Assembly: GCA_964609085.1 (NCBI GenBank)
Contig: CAZSRZ010000035.1
Coordinates: 1-44,404 of the forward strand
DNA: 44,404 nt
Direction: 5' to 3'
Source of the DNA: JANPLG01 sp964609085
GTDB lineage: Bacteria; Armatimonadota; SYMT01
Under the pieces are notes generated by a model. The model was not told the origin of the DNA. It was given only the letters and a program-made list of their open reading frames with translations, and ran no database searches. The translations under genes and the position numbers were made by a program. How positions within the stretch are numbered: position 1 is the first letter of the stretch; the number at the start of each line of letters is the position of its first letter. Shown piece after piece: positions 1-8,142 of the stretch.

Positions 1-10
1 CGGAGGTCGA

Positions 11-122
11 ATCCGTCGTCGGCGACGGATCCACGCTCCCTCACGGTCGTGGTTCGGCGGGGCTTAGTCGGAATTCGTGGACTGGACCGACCGGCGATTG
101 CGGTTCCACGCTCGCTCATGGT
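11..122. repeat. Non-coding left edge with a hairpin and an imperfect direct repeat
   Basis: An 8-bp perfect inverted repeat (ATCCGTCG at 11-18, CGACGGAT at 23-30, loop TCGG) is followed by two copies of a 17-nt motif, CCACGCTCCCTCACGGT at 31-47 and CCACGCTCGCTCATGGT at 106-122, which match at 15 of 17 positions. The segment lies downstream of the stop of the minus-strand hydrolase gene, so the hairpin could help end that transcript, but no T-run follows it. The repeated motif may belong to a dispersed intergenic repeat; only two copies are visible here. Confidence 0.35.
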
Positions 123-127
123 AGGGC

Positions 128-2146
128 TCAGCGCGCGTCGGTAGCCCCGGCCGACCTCCAATCTTCGTCGAAGTAGCCTGCGGCGACCGCCTGTTCGTCT
201 GTTGGACGGGACGAACCCAGTCGCATCACCGCCCAGTCTCCAAGCCGGGGGAAGAGCAGGTAGTTCAACAGGTTGAGCTCGGCCTCGTGGAATGTGTGCC
301 CACTGTTGAGCACCAGGTACTTCCCCGAAGCTCCGGGCAGCGGTGACGCCGTGATGAGCGCTGGGGCATGCGTTCGCGCGTCATAGGTCTTCCCGCCTAG
401 CTGCAATCGACCACGTGACCAGCGGACGGGCAGCCGGGGCAGCGCGCGGCGAATCCAGGGGTTGCTGCCGGGATCTCCGAACAGGATCAGGTGATATCGT
501 CGCAGATCCTCCGGGGTCACTGCGGTGTCATCCTTAATGGGCAGGTCGCCGCGAAAGAACCGTCGCCACTCTGCGGCAAAGCGGTCCAGCGACGCTTCGG
601 CCCAGGCCCCCGGCCGGGGGTTCCACGCCGTCCCGGTTCCGCGGACGCAGAGGAAGGGAGCGGTGAACGCATCATCAATGGGACCCTGCAGGCCGGGCAG
701 CTTCCCCGAGAGATTAGCCTCCGCGGAGCCCGGCGATGCTCGCCAACCGGCACGCTCACGCTGGAGAAGCACGCCGCGCTCTCGACGCCTCGGCAGTGGC
801 ACGAGCCGCCCGGCCACGAGGAGGCGGGCACCATCCCCCTGTAGCGCCGGCGGCCGCAGCAGCAGTCCGGTGATGTTGACGGGCGGTTCCAGCCGAACGC
901 TGCCATCGCCCTCCATGTGTGCGCGAATCTCCGCCCGCTCGTAGTGTCGGCACAGACCCTTCAACTCGACCCAGTGGCACCGGGCGTATTTCAAGGTCCA
1001 GGTGACGAACCGGATGTCTCGTGGAGCCCGATCGAGGCCCGGCGAAACGTGCTGCTCAATGCGGCGCAGTTGCTCCTGAAAGGTTGTCGGGTCCTGGACA
1101 TGCGCTGTCCCGGGCGAGATGAGGTTGACCATCTTCAGGCCCTCCCGCTCCATGGCCCGGCTCATGATCACGTGTGCCTGAAAGAACGGGTCTTTCTCTC
1201 CCATCGCGCCGATAGCGGGGATCATGCCCGCATTGGCTGCGTAGTCGACGGAGTCGAGCATGTGAAGCGCCCGCTCCTGATGCTCGGGCAGCGGGCCAAC
1301 CTTCACGAAACCGGCGATGGGCGACAGGCTGAACTGATGCGTGTCCACATATCCGCAGTAGGGGCCGAGAGCGACGAATCGGTCAGGGTGCTTGAGGCCC
1401 AGATGCCACGTGCCGGAAGCGCCCATGGACATTCCCCGCAGAACGATGCGGTCCCGGTCAACCCGGTAGGACCGGCAGACGTCCTCGATGGCCTCGAACA
1501 CATCCGTTTCCCCCGCCCAGCGGTAGCAGTTCTCTACCCGGCCGAGGGGGCGCAGTTCCAGCCAGTCCTGCCGGACAGGTGGGCCACCATCGTCGCCGCC
1601 GTCGAACGGCAGCGCAAAGCGCAATTCACTCATGCCGACCGGCCGGGTGCTGCCGTGCAACACCACATCCAACCGCATGGGACGGCTGGAGTCGTAGCTC
1701 GCCGGAACGATCAAGCCGTAGGGCTGGGTCGACCCATCCACGGCCGAGATGTAGCCCCGAACGAGCCGGCCCCTCCTCCCCTCCCAGGGAGAGCGGCCCG
1801 CCTCCAGTGCACCGATGCGGGCCGCACCTCGCTCCAGGCCGCGTCGGAGCTGGGCGATGTCCGCCGGCGTGAGCTGCTCCTCGTAGTCGATCGCCCAGGT
1901 GACCGCCTTGAGAAAGAGATCCGCGTCGCCAAAGCGGTCTGGCCTTCCCGTTTGCCGGTCACGGAGCGCCTGCAGCCGGCGGTGCAGCGAGGCGGTGCGC
2001 AGCCTGACTTCGGCGCTCTCCACGGCCGACATGCCGTCGGGGATGTGGCCGGCTGGTGCAGCCGGCGCCGTGCTGACGGCCAGGGCGATGACGACTCCGG
2101 CGAGGCGGATGGCCCGGCATCCCACCAGGTTGTCCAGGTGGCGCAT
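128..2146 (-). CDS. Secreted alpha/beta hydrolase (PHB-depolymerase/prolyl-oligopeptidase-like esterase)
   Basis: A 672-residue protein with an N-terminal hydrophobic signal segment (about residues 12-32), so probably exported. The central part (about 120-365) is an alpha/beta hydrolase: the strand VVLHG near 161-165, the nucleophile elbow GMSMG with Ser240, a likely acid in GEKDPFF (Asp319) and a likely catalytic histidine in GTAHV (His349). This order matches serine esterases of the feruloyl/PHB-depolymerase and prolyl-oligopeptidase group. The C-terminal 300 residues form an extra domain I do not recognise, ending with a region that reads like a second alpha/beta unit (HLILFGDPGSN). The start ATG lies 4 nt after the stop of the ADP-ribosylglycohydrolase gene, so the two are probably cotranscribed. 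Substrate unknown; peptidase activity is an alternative. Confidence 0.85.
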   Translation of the reverse strand: MRHLDNLVGCRAIRLAGVVIALAVSTAPAAPAGHIPDGMSAVESAEVRLRTASLHRRLQALRDRQTGRPDRFGDADLFLKAVTWAIDYEEQLTPADIAQLRRGLERGAARIGALEAGRSPWEGRRGRLVRGYISAVDGSTQPYGLIVPASYDSSRPMRLDVVLHGSTRPVGMSELRFALPFDGGDDGGPPVRQDWLELRPLGRVENCYRWAGETDVFEAIEDVCRSYRVDRDRIVLRGMSMGASGTWHLGLKHPDRFVALGPYCGYVDTHQFSLSPIAGFVKVGPLPEHQERALHMLDSVDYAANAGMIPAIGAMGEKDPFFQAHVIMSRAMEREGLKMVNLISPGTAHVQDPTTFQEQLRRIEQHVSPGLDRAPRDIRFVTWTLKYARCHWVELKGLCRHYERAEIRAHMEGDGSVRLEPPVNITGLLLRPPALQGDGARLLVAGRLVPLPRRRERGVLLQRERAGWRASPGSAEANLSGKLPGLQGPIDDAFTAPFLCVRGTGTAWNPRPGAWAEASLDRFAAEWRRFFRGDLPIKDDTAVTPEDLRRYHLILFGDPGSNPWIRRALPRLPVRWSRGRLQLGGKTYDARTHAPALITASPLPGASGKYLVLNSGHTFHEAELNLLNYLLFPRLGDWAVMRLGSSRPTDEQAVAAGYFDEDWRSAGATDAR

Positions 2147-2150
2147 GCGG

Positions 2151-3530
2151 CTAGCCGCCTTCCGTGGCTTGGCAACCTGGTGAGTCGGTTAGGATCATCC
2201 GGCAGGTCTCCTCGGCGAGGGCACGGAGGCCGACGCGGTGATATCCGGCGACCCCGGTCAACAGCGTGTCCTGGAAGGGGGCGTGCCAGGCGACGGGTAT
2301 GGCCGCCGCACCCTGGATGATCCCGATGATCGAGCCGACCGTCGCCCCATTGCAGTCGGTATCGAAGCAGGGCTGGACGGCGCGGGTGAGCGTGGCTCCG
2401 AACTCGCCCTTGCCATAGAGCAGGCCCAGGGCGACGATCTCCGCGTTGCTGATCGTATGGCACCAATCGTGGGCCCGGTTTTCGTCCCAACGGGCATGGA
2501 TATTCTCCACGGCAGCGTTGTAGTCTACGCCCAGGTCGTGATCGGACATCACCCGGCGAACTCCCTCCGCCAGGCGGCAGCGCCGGGGAATCTGTCCCAG
2601 CCCCGCTTCCAGGATGATGCGGATGTCGCGAGAAACGAAGGCGGCGGCGATCATGGCCGCGGCCCACATCTCGCCGTAGATGCCGTTCTTCACGTGGCTG
2701 ATGCAGGCATCCCGCCATGCGTACTCGGCCGCCAGCTCCGGATTCCCCGCCGCCAGGTAACCCCAGAAGTCCGCCCGGATCTGAGCACCGATCCACTCCC
2801 GGTAGGGGTTGCGATGCACTGCGGAGTTCGGAGGCGAAATGCCGAGCGTGAAGTTGCGATAGGCTACCCGCTCCGCCGTGCAGGTGTGCAGAATGGGGAT
2901 CTCCTGCATCCAGAAGGCGGCGACGTGCTCGGGAGTGAAGCCGCGACCGTGACGGGCGGTGATCGCCAGGCCGGTGGTCGTGTAGTTGGTGTCGTCGTCC
3001 TCCGGCATTGCGGAGACGGTCTCTATGAAGCACCGTTCGGGGCGGACGTCGTACGTGCGGAGGACTGGCTCGGGCGCGTCAAGGCTGAAGTAGCCATCCA
3101 GGGGGAACCGGCCGGTGTCGCGTAGATAGCCCCACATCCGCGGGCGTTTCCATCCCTCAACCGGCTTGCCGAGCAGGCACCCGCAAACCCGGCCGCGCCA
3201 GGCGCCGTAGACCTGATCCAACAGAACTTCGGGCGCCGTGTCCAGCTCGGGCAGGGACGGCCGACTCTCCGGTCGCTCGGCCCGAATGCCCGCCAGGTCG
3301 GAAGGCTCGTAAAACCGGTAGGCGGCCTCGATGGGCAGCGCCGCGGCGCGGTCGAGGAACATCTCCGCTTCCCGCTGGGCCTGCGGATGCCCCTCCGGAT
3401 CGTCCAGCGGGAGCGTCAGCAGCCGCTCCACCGCGGCGGACAGTTCGTCGATGGGTTTCCCTTCCTCCCGGCCCTGGCGCAGCTCGGTCTGAACGTCGGT
3501 GTGCGAGACGTAGAGCCAGATGTGCCGCAA
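2151..3530 (-). CDS. ADP-ribosylglycohydrolase family protein
   Basis: ADP-ribosylglycohydrolase fold: the domain opens at DQVYGAWRGRVCGCLLGKPV, has the metal-binding segment MPEDDDTNYT and closes with FDTDCNGATVGSI, the two aspartate clusters that bind the divalent cations in this family. Family members remove ADP-ribose from proteins or small molecules or hydrolyse related N-glycosides; the true substrate cannot be read here. About 110 residues precede the domain and I do not recognise them. The frame is open to a GTG at 3587, but an 11-bp hairpin occupies 3550-3575, so I favour the TTG at 3530 (protein starting LRHIWLYVSHTDVQ, 459 residues). No strong ribosome-binding site supports either start. 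Downstream it almost touches the hydrolase gene; upstream is the cytochrome gene on the same strand. Confidence 0.85.
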   Translation of the reverse strand: MRHIWLYVSHTDVQTELRQGREEGKPIDELSAAVERLLTLPLDDPEGHPQAQREAEMFLDRAAALPIEAAYRFYEPSDLAGIRAERPESRPSLPELDTAPEVLLDQVYGAWRGRVCGCLLGKPVEGWKRPRMWGYLRDTGRFPLDGYFSLDAPEPVLRTYDVRPERCFIETVSAMPEDDDTNYTTTGLAITARHGRGFTPEHVAAFWMQEIPILHTCTAERVAYRNFTLGISPPNSAVHRNPYREWIGAQIRADFWGYLAAGNPELAAEYAWRDACISHVKNGIYGEMWAAAMIAAAFVSRDIRIILEAGLGQIPRRCRLAEGVRRVMSDHDLGVDYNAAVENIHARWDENRAHDWCHTISNAEIVALGLLYGKGEFGATLTRAVQPCFDTDCNGATVGSIIGIIQGAAAIPVAWHAPFQDTLLTGVAGYHRVGLRALAEETCRMILTDSPGCQATEGG

Positions 3531-3549
3531 GGGACAGATTCCGGGAGGA

Positions 3550-3575
3550 GCGAAGGCCGCACTCGCGGCCTTCGC
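3550..3575 (-). terminator. 11-bp hairpin between cytochrome and ADP-ribosylglycohydrolase genes
   Basis: GCGAAGGCCGC (3550-3560) and GCGGCCTTCGC (3565-3575) form a perfect 11-bp stem with loop ACTC. On the minus strand it lies 21 nt past the cytochrome stop codon. There is no T-run on the downstream side, so it may be a weak terminator, an mRNA stability element or an attenuator rather than a classical intrinsic terminator. It also argues against starting the next gene upstream of it. Confidence 0.4.
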
Positions 3576-3596
3576 TCGGAGACGCACCGGCGGGCG

Positions 3597-3941
3597 CTAC
3601 GGGCCGCCGGGAAGCTTGTCGGCCTTGATCAGGTCGACGAACTTGGTCTTCTTGTCCGGCCCCAGCATGTTCTCGATCTTCTTCAGCGCCGCGGTCACTT
3701 CCGCGGGGCTGGCATTGGCCTTGCCCAGCGCCTTGGCCACTTCGATGCCGTAGACGTTGCGGATCTGCTTGTTCGTGCCCATGTGGCAGATGTTGCACGA
3801 AGCGCGATCAAGGTTGCCGCCCGGCTTGACGGCATAGTTCGCTGCGAACGCCGCCTTATAAGGGGGGCGAGCATTGGCACCGATCGGCAGCAGTGCCACA
3901 AGGGCCGCTGCCGCCAGGGCGAGGGTGATTCCAGACTTCAC
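3597..3941 (-). CDS. Small exported monohaem cytochrome c-like protein
   Basis: A 114-residue protein with a clear signal peptide (residues 1 to about 24, ending GANA) and one haem-attachment motif C49-N-I-C52-H53. The context around it (ASCNICH, then KQIRNVYGIEVAKALGK) resembles small secreted 'CNxCH' proteins often seen in planctomycetes and other environmental phyla, in which the haem motif is followed by an N-x-YG segment. Probably a periplasmic electron carrier or the haem domain of a larger system; no partner oxidoreductase is adjacent. Start is GTG at 3941 with a GGAG sequence just upstream. The axial methionine is not certain; Met54, next to His53, and Met91 are the methionines after the haem motif. 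Transcribed toward the ADP-ribosylglycohydrolase gene with a hairpin between. Confidence 0.8.
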   Translation of the reverse strand: MKSGITLALAAAALVALLPIGANARPPYKAAFAANYAVKPGGNLDRASCNICHMGTNKQIRNVYGIEVAKALGKANASPAEVTAALKKIENMLGPDKKTKFVDLIKADKLPGGP

Positions 3942-4193
3942 GGGGATCTCCGAGGATAAGTTCAGCCAGCCCGGCGAGGCGATGCTCGGCGGGATGGCGG
4001 TAGTGATGGCGATCGCCGACGCATCCGGGCGCCGACGAACGGTAGGACGTCGTCACCGTTGTTCAGTCACCCCGCACCTTCCTGCCTGCCGCCACCCACC
4101 GACTCACGACGCAGGGATACCCGGACCTCCGGCGCGAACGAGAGAAGGTCGCCGCCGGGTGGTTACGCGGCGGTCCGACGGTGGGAGAACCGA

Positions 4194-5066
4194 ATGTCGT
4201 CCTGTGAAACTCTGGCTCTCGGTGTGATGACCAGCCTCCGCGGGGACCCCTTCGAGGCATTTGGGAAGGTGCGAGAACTAGGTTTTCAGACGTGCCAGCT
4301 TGGCAACCCTCCGGATGAGTATGTTTACGGGACCCGCGCGGGGGAGTTGACCCGGCGAGCGCGAGAGGCGATGGTCGCCTCCGGCGTCACCGTCACGTCG
4401 GTCTGCATCATGTTTAAGGGCCACGGGTGGGATCGGGTGGACGGCCCTCGCACGATTGGGCTGGTGCCCGAGGCGACGCGTGGCGAGCGCGTGGTTCACG
4501 CCTGTCGGATGTCGGATTGGTGCCGGGAGTTCGGAGTCGATGCCGTGACCAGCCACATCGGTTTCATCCCCGAAGACCCGGCCGACCCCGCGATTGAGCC
4601 CTTCGTCGCGATGATGCGGGCGTTCTGCCGCTTTTGCGCCGCGAATGGACAAACATTCGCCTTCGAGACCGGGCAAGAAACGGCGGAGACGCTCGTGCGG
4701 ACGATCGAGCAGATCGGCCTGACAGGCGTGGGGATCAACCTCGACCCCGCGAACCTCCTCCTCTACGGCAAGTCTCGACCGCTGGAGGTGGTGGAGCTCG
4801 TGGCCCCCTATCTCCTCAATACGCACTGCAAGGACGGTAGGTGGCCGGTGCCCGGAGGTCGGCTCGGAGAAGAGACGCCCCTTGGAGAAGGGGAGGTCGG
4901 CATCCGGGAACTGATCCCCGCGCTCTTTCGCGCCGGCTACCGTGGACCGCTGACCATCGAGCGGGAGATCGCCGGCGAGCGCCAGATCGCCGACATCCTT
5001 CGGGCCCGCGATCTGCTGGAGTCGATCCGGCAGCCACTCCTGGCCGAACTGGAAGCACGAACCTGA
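4194..5066 (+). CDS. Sugar phosphate isomerase/epimerase (xylose-isomerase-like TIM barrel)
   Basis: A 290-residue protein of the AP endonuclease 2/xylose isomerase-like TIM-barrel family. The metal-ligand pattern of the family is visible in order: Glu in FAFETGQE, Asp in GINLDPANLLLYG, His in LLNTHCKDG and a final Glu in PLTIEREI. Members isomerise or epimerise sugars, inositols or keto-acids. I chose ATG 4194 because GGGAG precedes it and family homology begins there; the frame is open upstream to 4059 but that part reads as low-complexity Arg/Pro. The stop is 1 nt before the start of a mandelate-racemase-type gene, so the pair probably works in one sugar or sugar-acid catabolic route. Confidence 0.85.
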   Translation: MSSCETLALGVMTSLRGDPFEAFGKVRELGFQTCQLGNPPDEYVYGTRAGELTRRAREAMVASGVTVTSVCIMFKGHGWDRVDGPRTIGLVPEATRGERVVHACRMSDWCREFGVDAVTSHIGFIPEDPADPAIEPFVAMMRAFCRFCAANGQTFAFETGQETAETLVRTIEQIGLTGVGINLDPANLLLYGKSRPLEVVELVAPYLLNTHCKDGRWPVPGGRLGEETPLGEGEVGIRELIPALFRAGYRGPLTIEREIAGERQIADILRARDLLESIRQPLLAELEART

Positions 5067-5067
5067 A

Positions 5068-6210
5068 ATGAAGATCCGCGATTTCCGCCTGCTGCCGCTG
5101 GTGGGGGCCACTCCCGACGGGGGGTGGACCAGCGGCTGGGACGCCGAGCAGAACCTCCACACCCTCATCGAGATCATCACCGACGAAGGAGTGACGGGTC
5201 TCGGATCCGTTTACACCTCGGCGGGTCTGGTCCGCGGCGCGATGGAGGTGCTCCGCCCCTTTCTGATCGGGGCCTCCGCGTGCGACCCCGCCGTGGTCAG
5301 CGAGACGATGCACCAGAACACCTTCTGGCAAGGCCGGGGCGGCGCCATCACCCACGCCGTCAGCGGCGTCGACATCGCGCTCTGGGACATTTGGGGAAAG
5401 ATTACCGGCCAGCCGATCAGCCGTCTCCTTGGCGGCCGTTACCGTGAGCGCATCAAGCCCTACGGGTCCATGTTGATGACGGAACCGGATGACATGGCCG
5501 AGCGACTGGAGGCCGGGCTGGACCGAGGATTCCGCGCTTTCAAGATCGGCTGGGGTCCCTTCGGCCGCCGCGACGCCCGCACCGATGAGGCCATCATCGC
5601 CGCCTCCCGGGCGGCCGTCGGTCCGGACGTGGAGTTGATGGTGGACGCCGGCGGGTCCGATTGCTACTGGCCGCACGGGTTCAAGTGGGCCATCCAGACG
5701 GCGCGAATGCTGGCGAACTATGACGTGACCTGGTTCGAGGAAGCGCTCCGTCCCGACGACATCGAAGGCTACGTCCGGTTGACCGAGCATTCCCCGATCC
5801 CTATCGCGTCCTGCGAGGTGCTGACGCGGCGACAGAGCTTCCTCCCCTGGATCGAACGCCGGGCCGTGGACTACATCCAGCCGGACGTGACGAAGGTTGG
5901 CGGTCTGACCGAGGAACATCGGATCGCCCAATACGCCGACGAGCACTCCGTTCTCTTCGTGCCGCACGGCTGGAACACGGCGATCGGCCTGGCCGCGGAT
6001 CTTCAACTCGTTGCGGCGGCGGGGAACGCACGGTGGGTGGAGTACATCACCCCGGCACCCTACATCGAGGACCTCTGCGCGGTCCCGCCCGTGATGGACG
6101 CGGAGGGTTACCTCCCCATCCCCGCTGGGCCGGGGCTTGGAGTCGCGTGGAACGAAGACGGGATCGAGCGGCACACCGGTGGGATGCGATTGACGCGCTC
6201 GACCGTGTGA
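5068..6210 (+). CDS. Mandelate racemase/muconate lactonizing enzyme family protein (enolase superfamily)
   Basis: A 380-residue enolase-superfamily protein. Visible residues of the MR subgroup: Lys159 in AFKIGWG at the end of the second barrel strand, metal ligands Asp193 (MVDAGG), Glu224 (WFEEAL) and Glu250 (IASCEV), and the Asp273 (IQPDVTKVGG)/His300 (FVPHGW) dyad that acts as acid/base catalyst. This set fits acid-sugar dehydratases or racemases acting on the alpha-proton of a carboxylate; the exact sugar acid is not predictable. Pairing with the isomerase/epimerase gene, whose stop is 1 nt upstream, suggests a uronate, aldonate or similar pathway. Converges on the SpoIID gene with only 25 nt between stops and no clear terminator. 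Confidence 0.9.
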   Translation: MKIRDFRLLPLVGATPDGGWTSGWDAEQNLHTLIEIITDEGVTGLGSVYTSAGLVRGAMEVLRPFLIGASACDPAVVSETMHQNTFWQGRGGAITHAVSGVDIALWDIWGKITGQPISRLLGGRYRERIKPYGSMLMTEPDDMAERLEAGLDRGFRAFKIGWGPFGRRDARTDEAIIAASRAAVGPDVELMVDAGGSDCYWPHGFKWAIQTARMLANYDVTWFEEALRPDDIEGYVRLTEHSPIPIASCEVLTRRQSFLPWIERRAVDYIQPDVTKVGGLTEEHRIAQYADEHSVLFVPHGWNTAIGLAADLQLVAAAGNARWVEYITPAPYIEDLCAVPPVMDAEGYLPIPAGPGLGVAWNEDGIERHTGGMRLTRSTV

Positions 6211-6235
6211 GCGCGCCGCCGGAGAGCCAGGCCCT

Positions 6236-7564
6236 TCAGGGCGTGAAGGTGAGCGGCGAAGGCGTACGGGGTGTAGGGCGGAGCCCAGGTGTGACGGGGG
6301 CGGGAGCCGGGGCTACCTCAGCGCCAGTGTAGTAGTGCGTCAGGATCTCCTGGAAACCCGCACCCGCCTTCGCCATTCCGTTGGCACCGTACTGGCAGAG
6401 GCCGACTCCATGGCCGTAGCCTCGTCCGGTGAGCACCAAGCCCTCCGGGGTGGCCCGGACCTCGAAGCGGAGGCTGCGCACAACGGACGGGCCCAGGAGA
6501 TTTCGCCATTCTTCTCCCCGAAACAGACGCGAACCTGTGTCCGCTCCGGCGCGGGGCACTGCCGCCTCCAGGGCCGATGCCGGCCCCAGGAGCAGCTTGG
6601 CCACGCGACCGCTCTCGCTGAACTCGAGAAGCTTCAACCGCAGCGCCTCCGCCGCGGTTCGGACCGCCTTCCCAGCGAGAGAGCGGAGCCGGGACCACGT
6701 GATCGTGGATTTCCACACGTGAGACCGATTGACCGAGCAGTACTCAGCCGATTCGGGCGAGGGCGCGTCGACGACGGAGCGGAGATACGGGATCACCTTC
6801 CCGCCCCGCCATGCAGACTCGCTGGACTCCGTCCTCCCGCCGCAGTCCGCGCTGTAAACGGCGTCGATCACCTCGCCCTGGTAGAGCGCGCAGAGCCCGG
6901 AGGTGGCGCGGACCGCGTCGCGAATCTGCGGTCGGACGCCGCCCACGCCCAGATAAACCTGGCAGCGCGTCGTATCGTCCAGTTCGGCGGCGCCAAAGTA
7001 AGCCTTTCGGTAGCTGTAGCTCCGGGCGGCGACAGCCTGCGCGCGGATCGCTTCCGGGTGGAAGAGCGCGGGGCACTCCGCGCCGACCACCCCTTCCAGG
7101 TAACGCTCCATCCCGGCCTCGTTCACCAAGCTGAGACCTCGGGGTGTGGCCGTGAGCAGCAGCGCATCCGGGTAGTGGCGGGTGAGGCGCCCGACCTGGA
7201 GCGAGATGCTCTCGCCTTCCAGGCGAAGGGAGTCGTGCAGCGCTCCTCCCGCGGAAACTCGCCCCCGGGAGACCGAGACCTCCAGCCCCGCGTCCGGGAT
7301 CGGGATCGACGAGTTGGAGGGCAGGCTGGTCGCCCTGTCACCGCGAAGGGTCGCTTGCCAGCAGGCGCCGAGCGATTCGAGCCGCACGCGGACAGCCGGC
7401 AGCTCGGGAACAACCGGTGGAGCTGCCCTTGCGGGGGGCAAAACGGCCAGGGCGCAAATCGCGAGCAGGGTGAGGAGACGCACGACGTGGATCGGTGGGC
7501 GGCCGGGGGCGGCTGGGGTGGGGTGGTGAGGCGGAAAGACCGACACGACCTCGATTCGCGGCAT
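6236..7564 (-). CDS. SpoIID/LytB-domain protein (peptidoglycan-cleaving)
   Basis: A 442-residue protein with an N-terminal hydrophobic segment (about residues 28-48) that may be a signal or membrane anchor. The SpoIID domain is clear: MERYLEGVVGAE near 152-163 with the conserved glutamate at 163, AQAVAARSYSY near 175-184, YSADCGGRTES near 237-247, and the C-terminal signature GYGHGVGLCQYGANGMAKAG. SpoIID of Bacillus is a lytic transglycosylase that trims denuded glycan strands during engulfment; SpoIID-like proteins also occur widely in non-sporulating bacteria, so the gene does not prove sporulation. ATG 7564 is used; a GTG near residue 28 is a possible shorter start. Divergent from the nuo operon across about 200 nt. 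Confidence 0.9.
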   Translation of the reverse strand: MPRIEVVSVFPPHHPTPAAPGRPPIHVVRLLTLLAICALAVLPPARAAPPVVPELPAVRVRLESLGACWQATLRGDRATSLPSNSSIPIPDAGLEVSVSRGRVSAGGALHDSLRLEGESISLQVGRLTRHYPDALLLTATPRGLSLVNEAGMERYLEGVVGAECPALFHPEAIRAQAVAARSYSYRKAYFGAAELDDTTRCQVYLGVGGVRPQIRDAVRATSGLCALYQGEVIDAVYSADCGGRTESSESAWRGGKVIPYLRSVVDAPSPESAEYCSVNRSHVWKSTITWSRLRSLAGKAVRTAAEALRLKLLEFSESGRVAKLLLGPASALEAAVPRAGADTGSRLFRGEEWRNLLGPSVVRSLRFEVRATPEGLVLTGRGYGHGVGLCQYGANGMAKAGAGFQEILTHYYTGAEVAPAPAPVTPGLRPTPRTPSPLTFTP

Positions 7565-7696
7565 CCCCGGGTAGTTCCTCTTCCCGGCGGGCGCCTGGGC
7601 CGAACTTGCCCCCGCGGGGGCCGAGGTGGATTCCGGTCGCTTCGGTTGCAGAGTGGGCTCGGGGTGATACTCTTCCGCGAGGCACGCACGCGAGCG

Positions 7697-7724
7697 TTGT
7701 CTTCCTCGGCCCTTGTGATTTAAT
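7697..7724 (+). promoter_or_regulatory. Candidate sigma70-type promoter of the nuo operon
   Basis: TTGTCT (7697-7702) and TTTAAT (7719-7724) sit 16 nt apart, resembling -35 and -10 boxes (4/6 and 5/6 matches to the E. coli consensus). They lie about 45 nt upstream of nuoA in a locally AT-rich patch of an otherwise GC-rich gap. The E. coli consensus may not hold in this organism. Confidence 0.45.
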
Positions 7725-7729
7725 TCACT
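7714..7729. promoter_or_regulatory. CRP/FNR-family-like palindromic operator at the nuo promoter
   Basis: TGTGA (7714-7718), six bases, TCACT (7725-7729): the half-sites and N6 spacing match the CRP consensus TGTGA-N6-TCACA at 9 of 10 positions. It overlaps the proposed -10 box, so binding there would more likely repress than activate if the promoter call is right. No CRP/FNR gene is in this window. Confidence 0.45.
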
Positions 7730-7767
7730 TGTAACCGAGCCGACCCAAATCGCCTCTGGCCACCTGC

Positions 7768-8142
7768 ATGCAAATTCCCGTCGACTACCTTTTCGCCGGC
7801 ATCCTGATGCTGATCTCGTTGGTGCTCCCGCTGACGATGATCGCGATTCCGCAGGTGGTGAGCAAAGTATTCCGGCTGACGCAGACCTCGAGGGTGACGA
7901 CGCAGCCCTACGAGTGCGGGATCACGCCCACGGGCGCGGCGCGGGCGAGGTTCAGCATCAAGTTCTATGTCGTCGCGATGCTGTTCATCCTGTTCGACAT
8001 CGAAGCGGTGTTCCTATACCCGTGGGCCGCGGTACACCGCTGGCTCGGTTGGTTCGGCCTCATCGAGATGGGGATCTTCGTCTTCTTCCTAGCGGCGGGT
8101 TACATCTACGTCTGGCGGCGGGGAGCACTTGAATGGGAGTGA
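7768..8142 (+). CDS. nuoA: NADH-quinone oxidoreductase subunit A
   Basis: A 124-residue membrane subunit with three hydrophobic helices. The first connecting loop carries QPYECGITPTGAARARFSIKFYVVAMLFILFDIE, which contains the family hallmark YECG, the RFSIKFY segment and the FDIE motif of the second helix. It helps form the quinone-site/proton-channel region at the junction of peripheral and membrane arms of complex I. First gene of a complete 14-gene operon; its end overlaps nuoB by 10 nt, suggesting translational coupling. Confidence 0.96.
   Translation: MQIPVDYLFAGILMLISLVLPLTMIAIPQVVSKVFRLTQTSRVTTQPYECGITPTGAARARFSIKFYVVAMLFILFDIEAVFLYPWAAVHRWLGWFGLIEMGIFVFFLAAGYIYVWRRGALEWE

Noticed and set aside
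917..2320. A 467-codon plus-strand frame opposite the esterase gene
   Set aside because: No domain, and the minus-strand frame has a full alpha/beta hydrolase with catalytic triad and signal peptide.
6211..6243. Possible bidirectional terminator between the convergent MR-family and SpoIID genes
   Set aside because: Only a 4-bp GCCC/GGGC stem is visible and there is no T-run on either side.
6236..7564. SpoIID as evidence for endospore formation
   Set aside because: SpoIID-domain proteins are common in non-sporulating bacteria and no other sporulation-specific gene is in the window; the CotH-like protein has relatives outside spore formers too.
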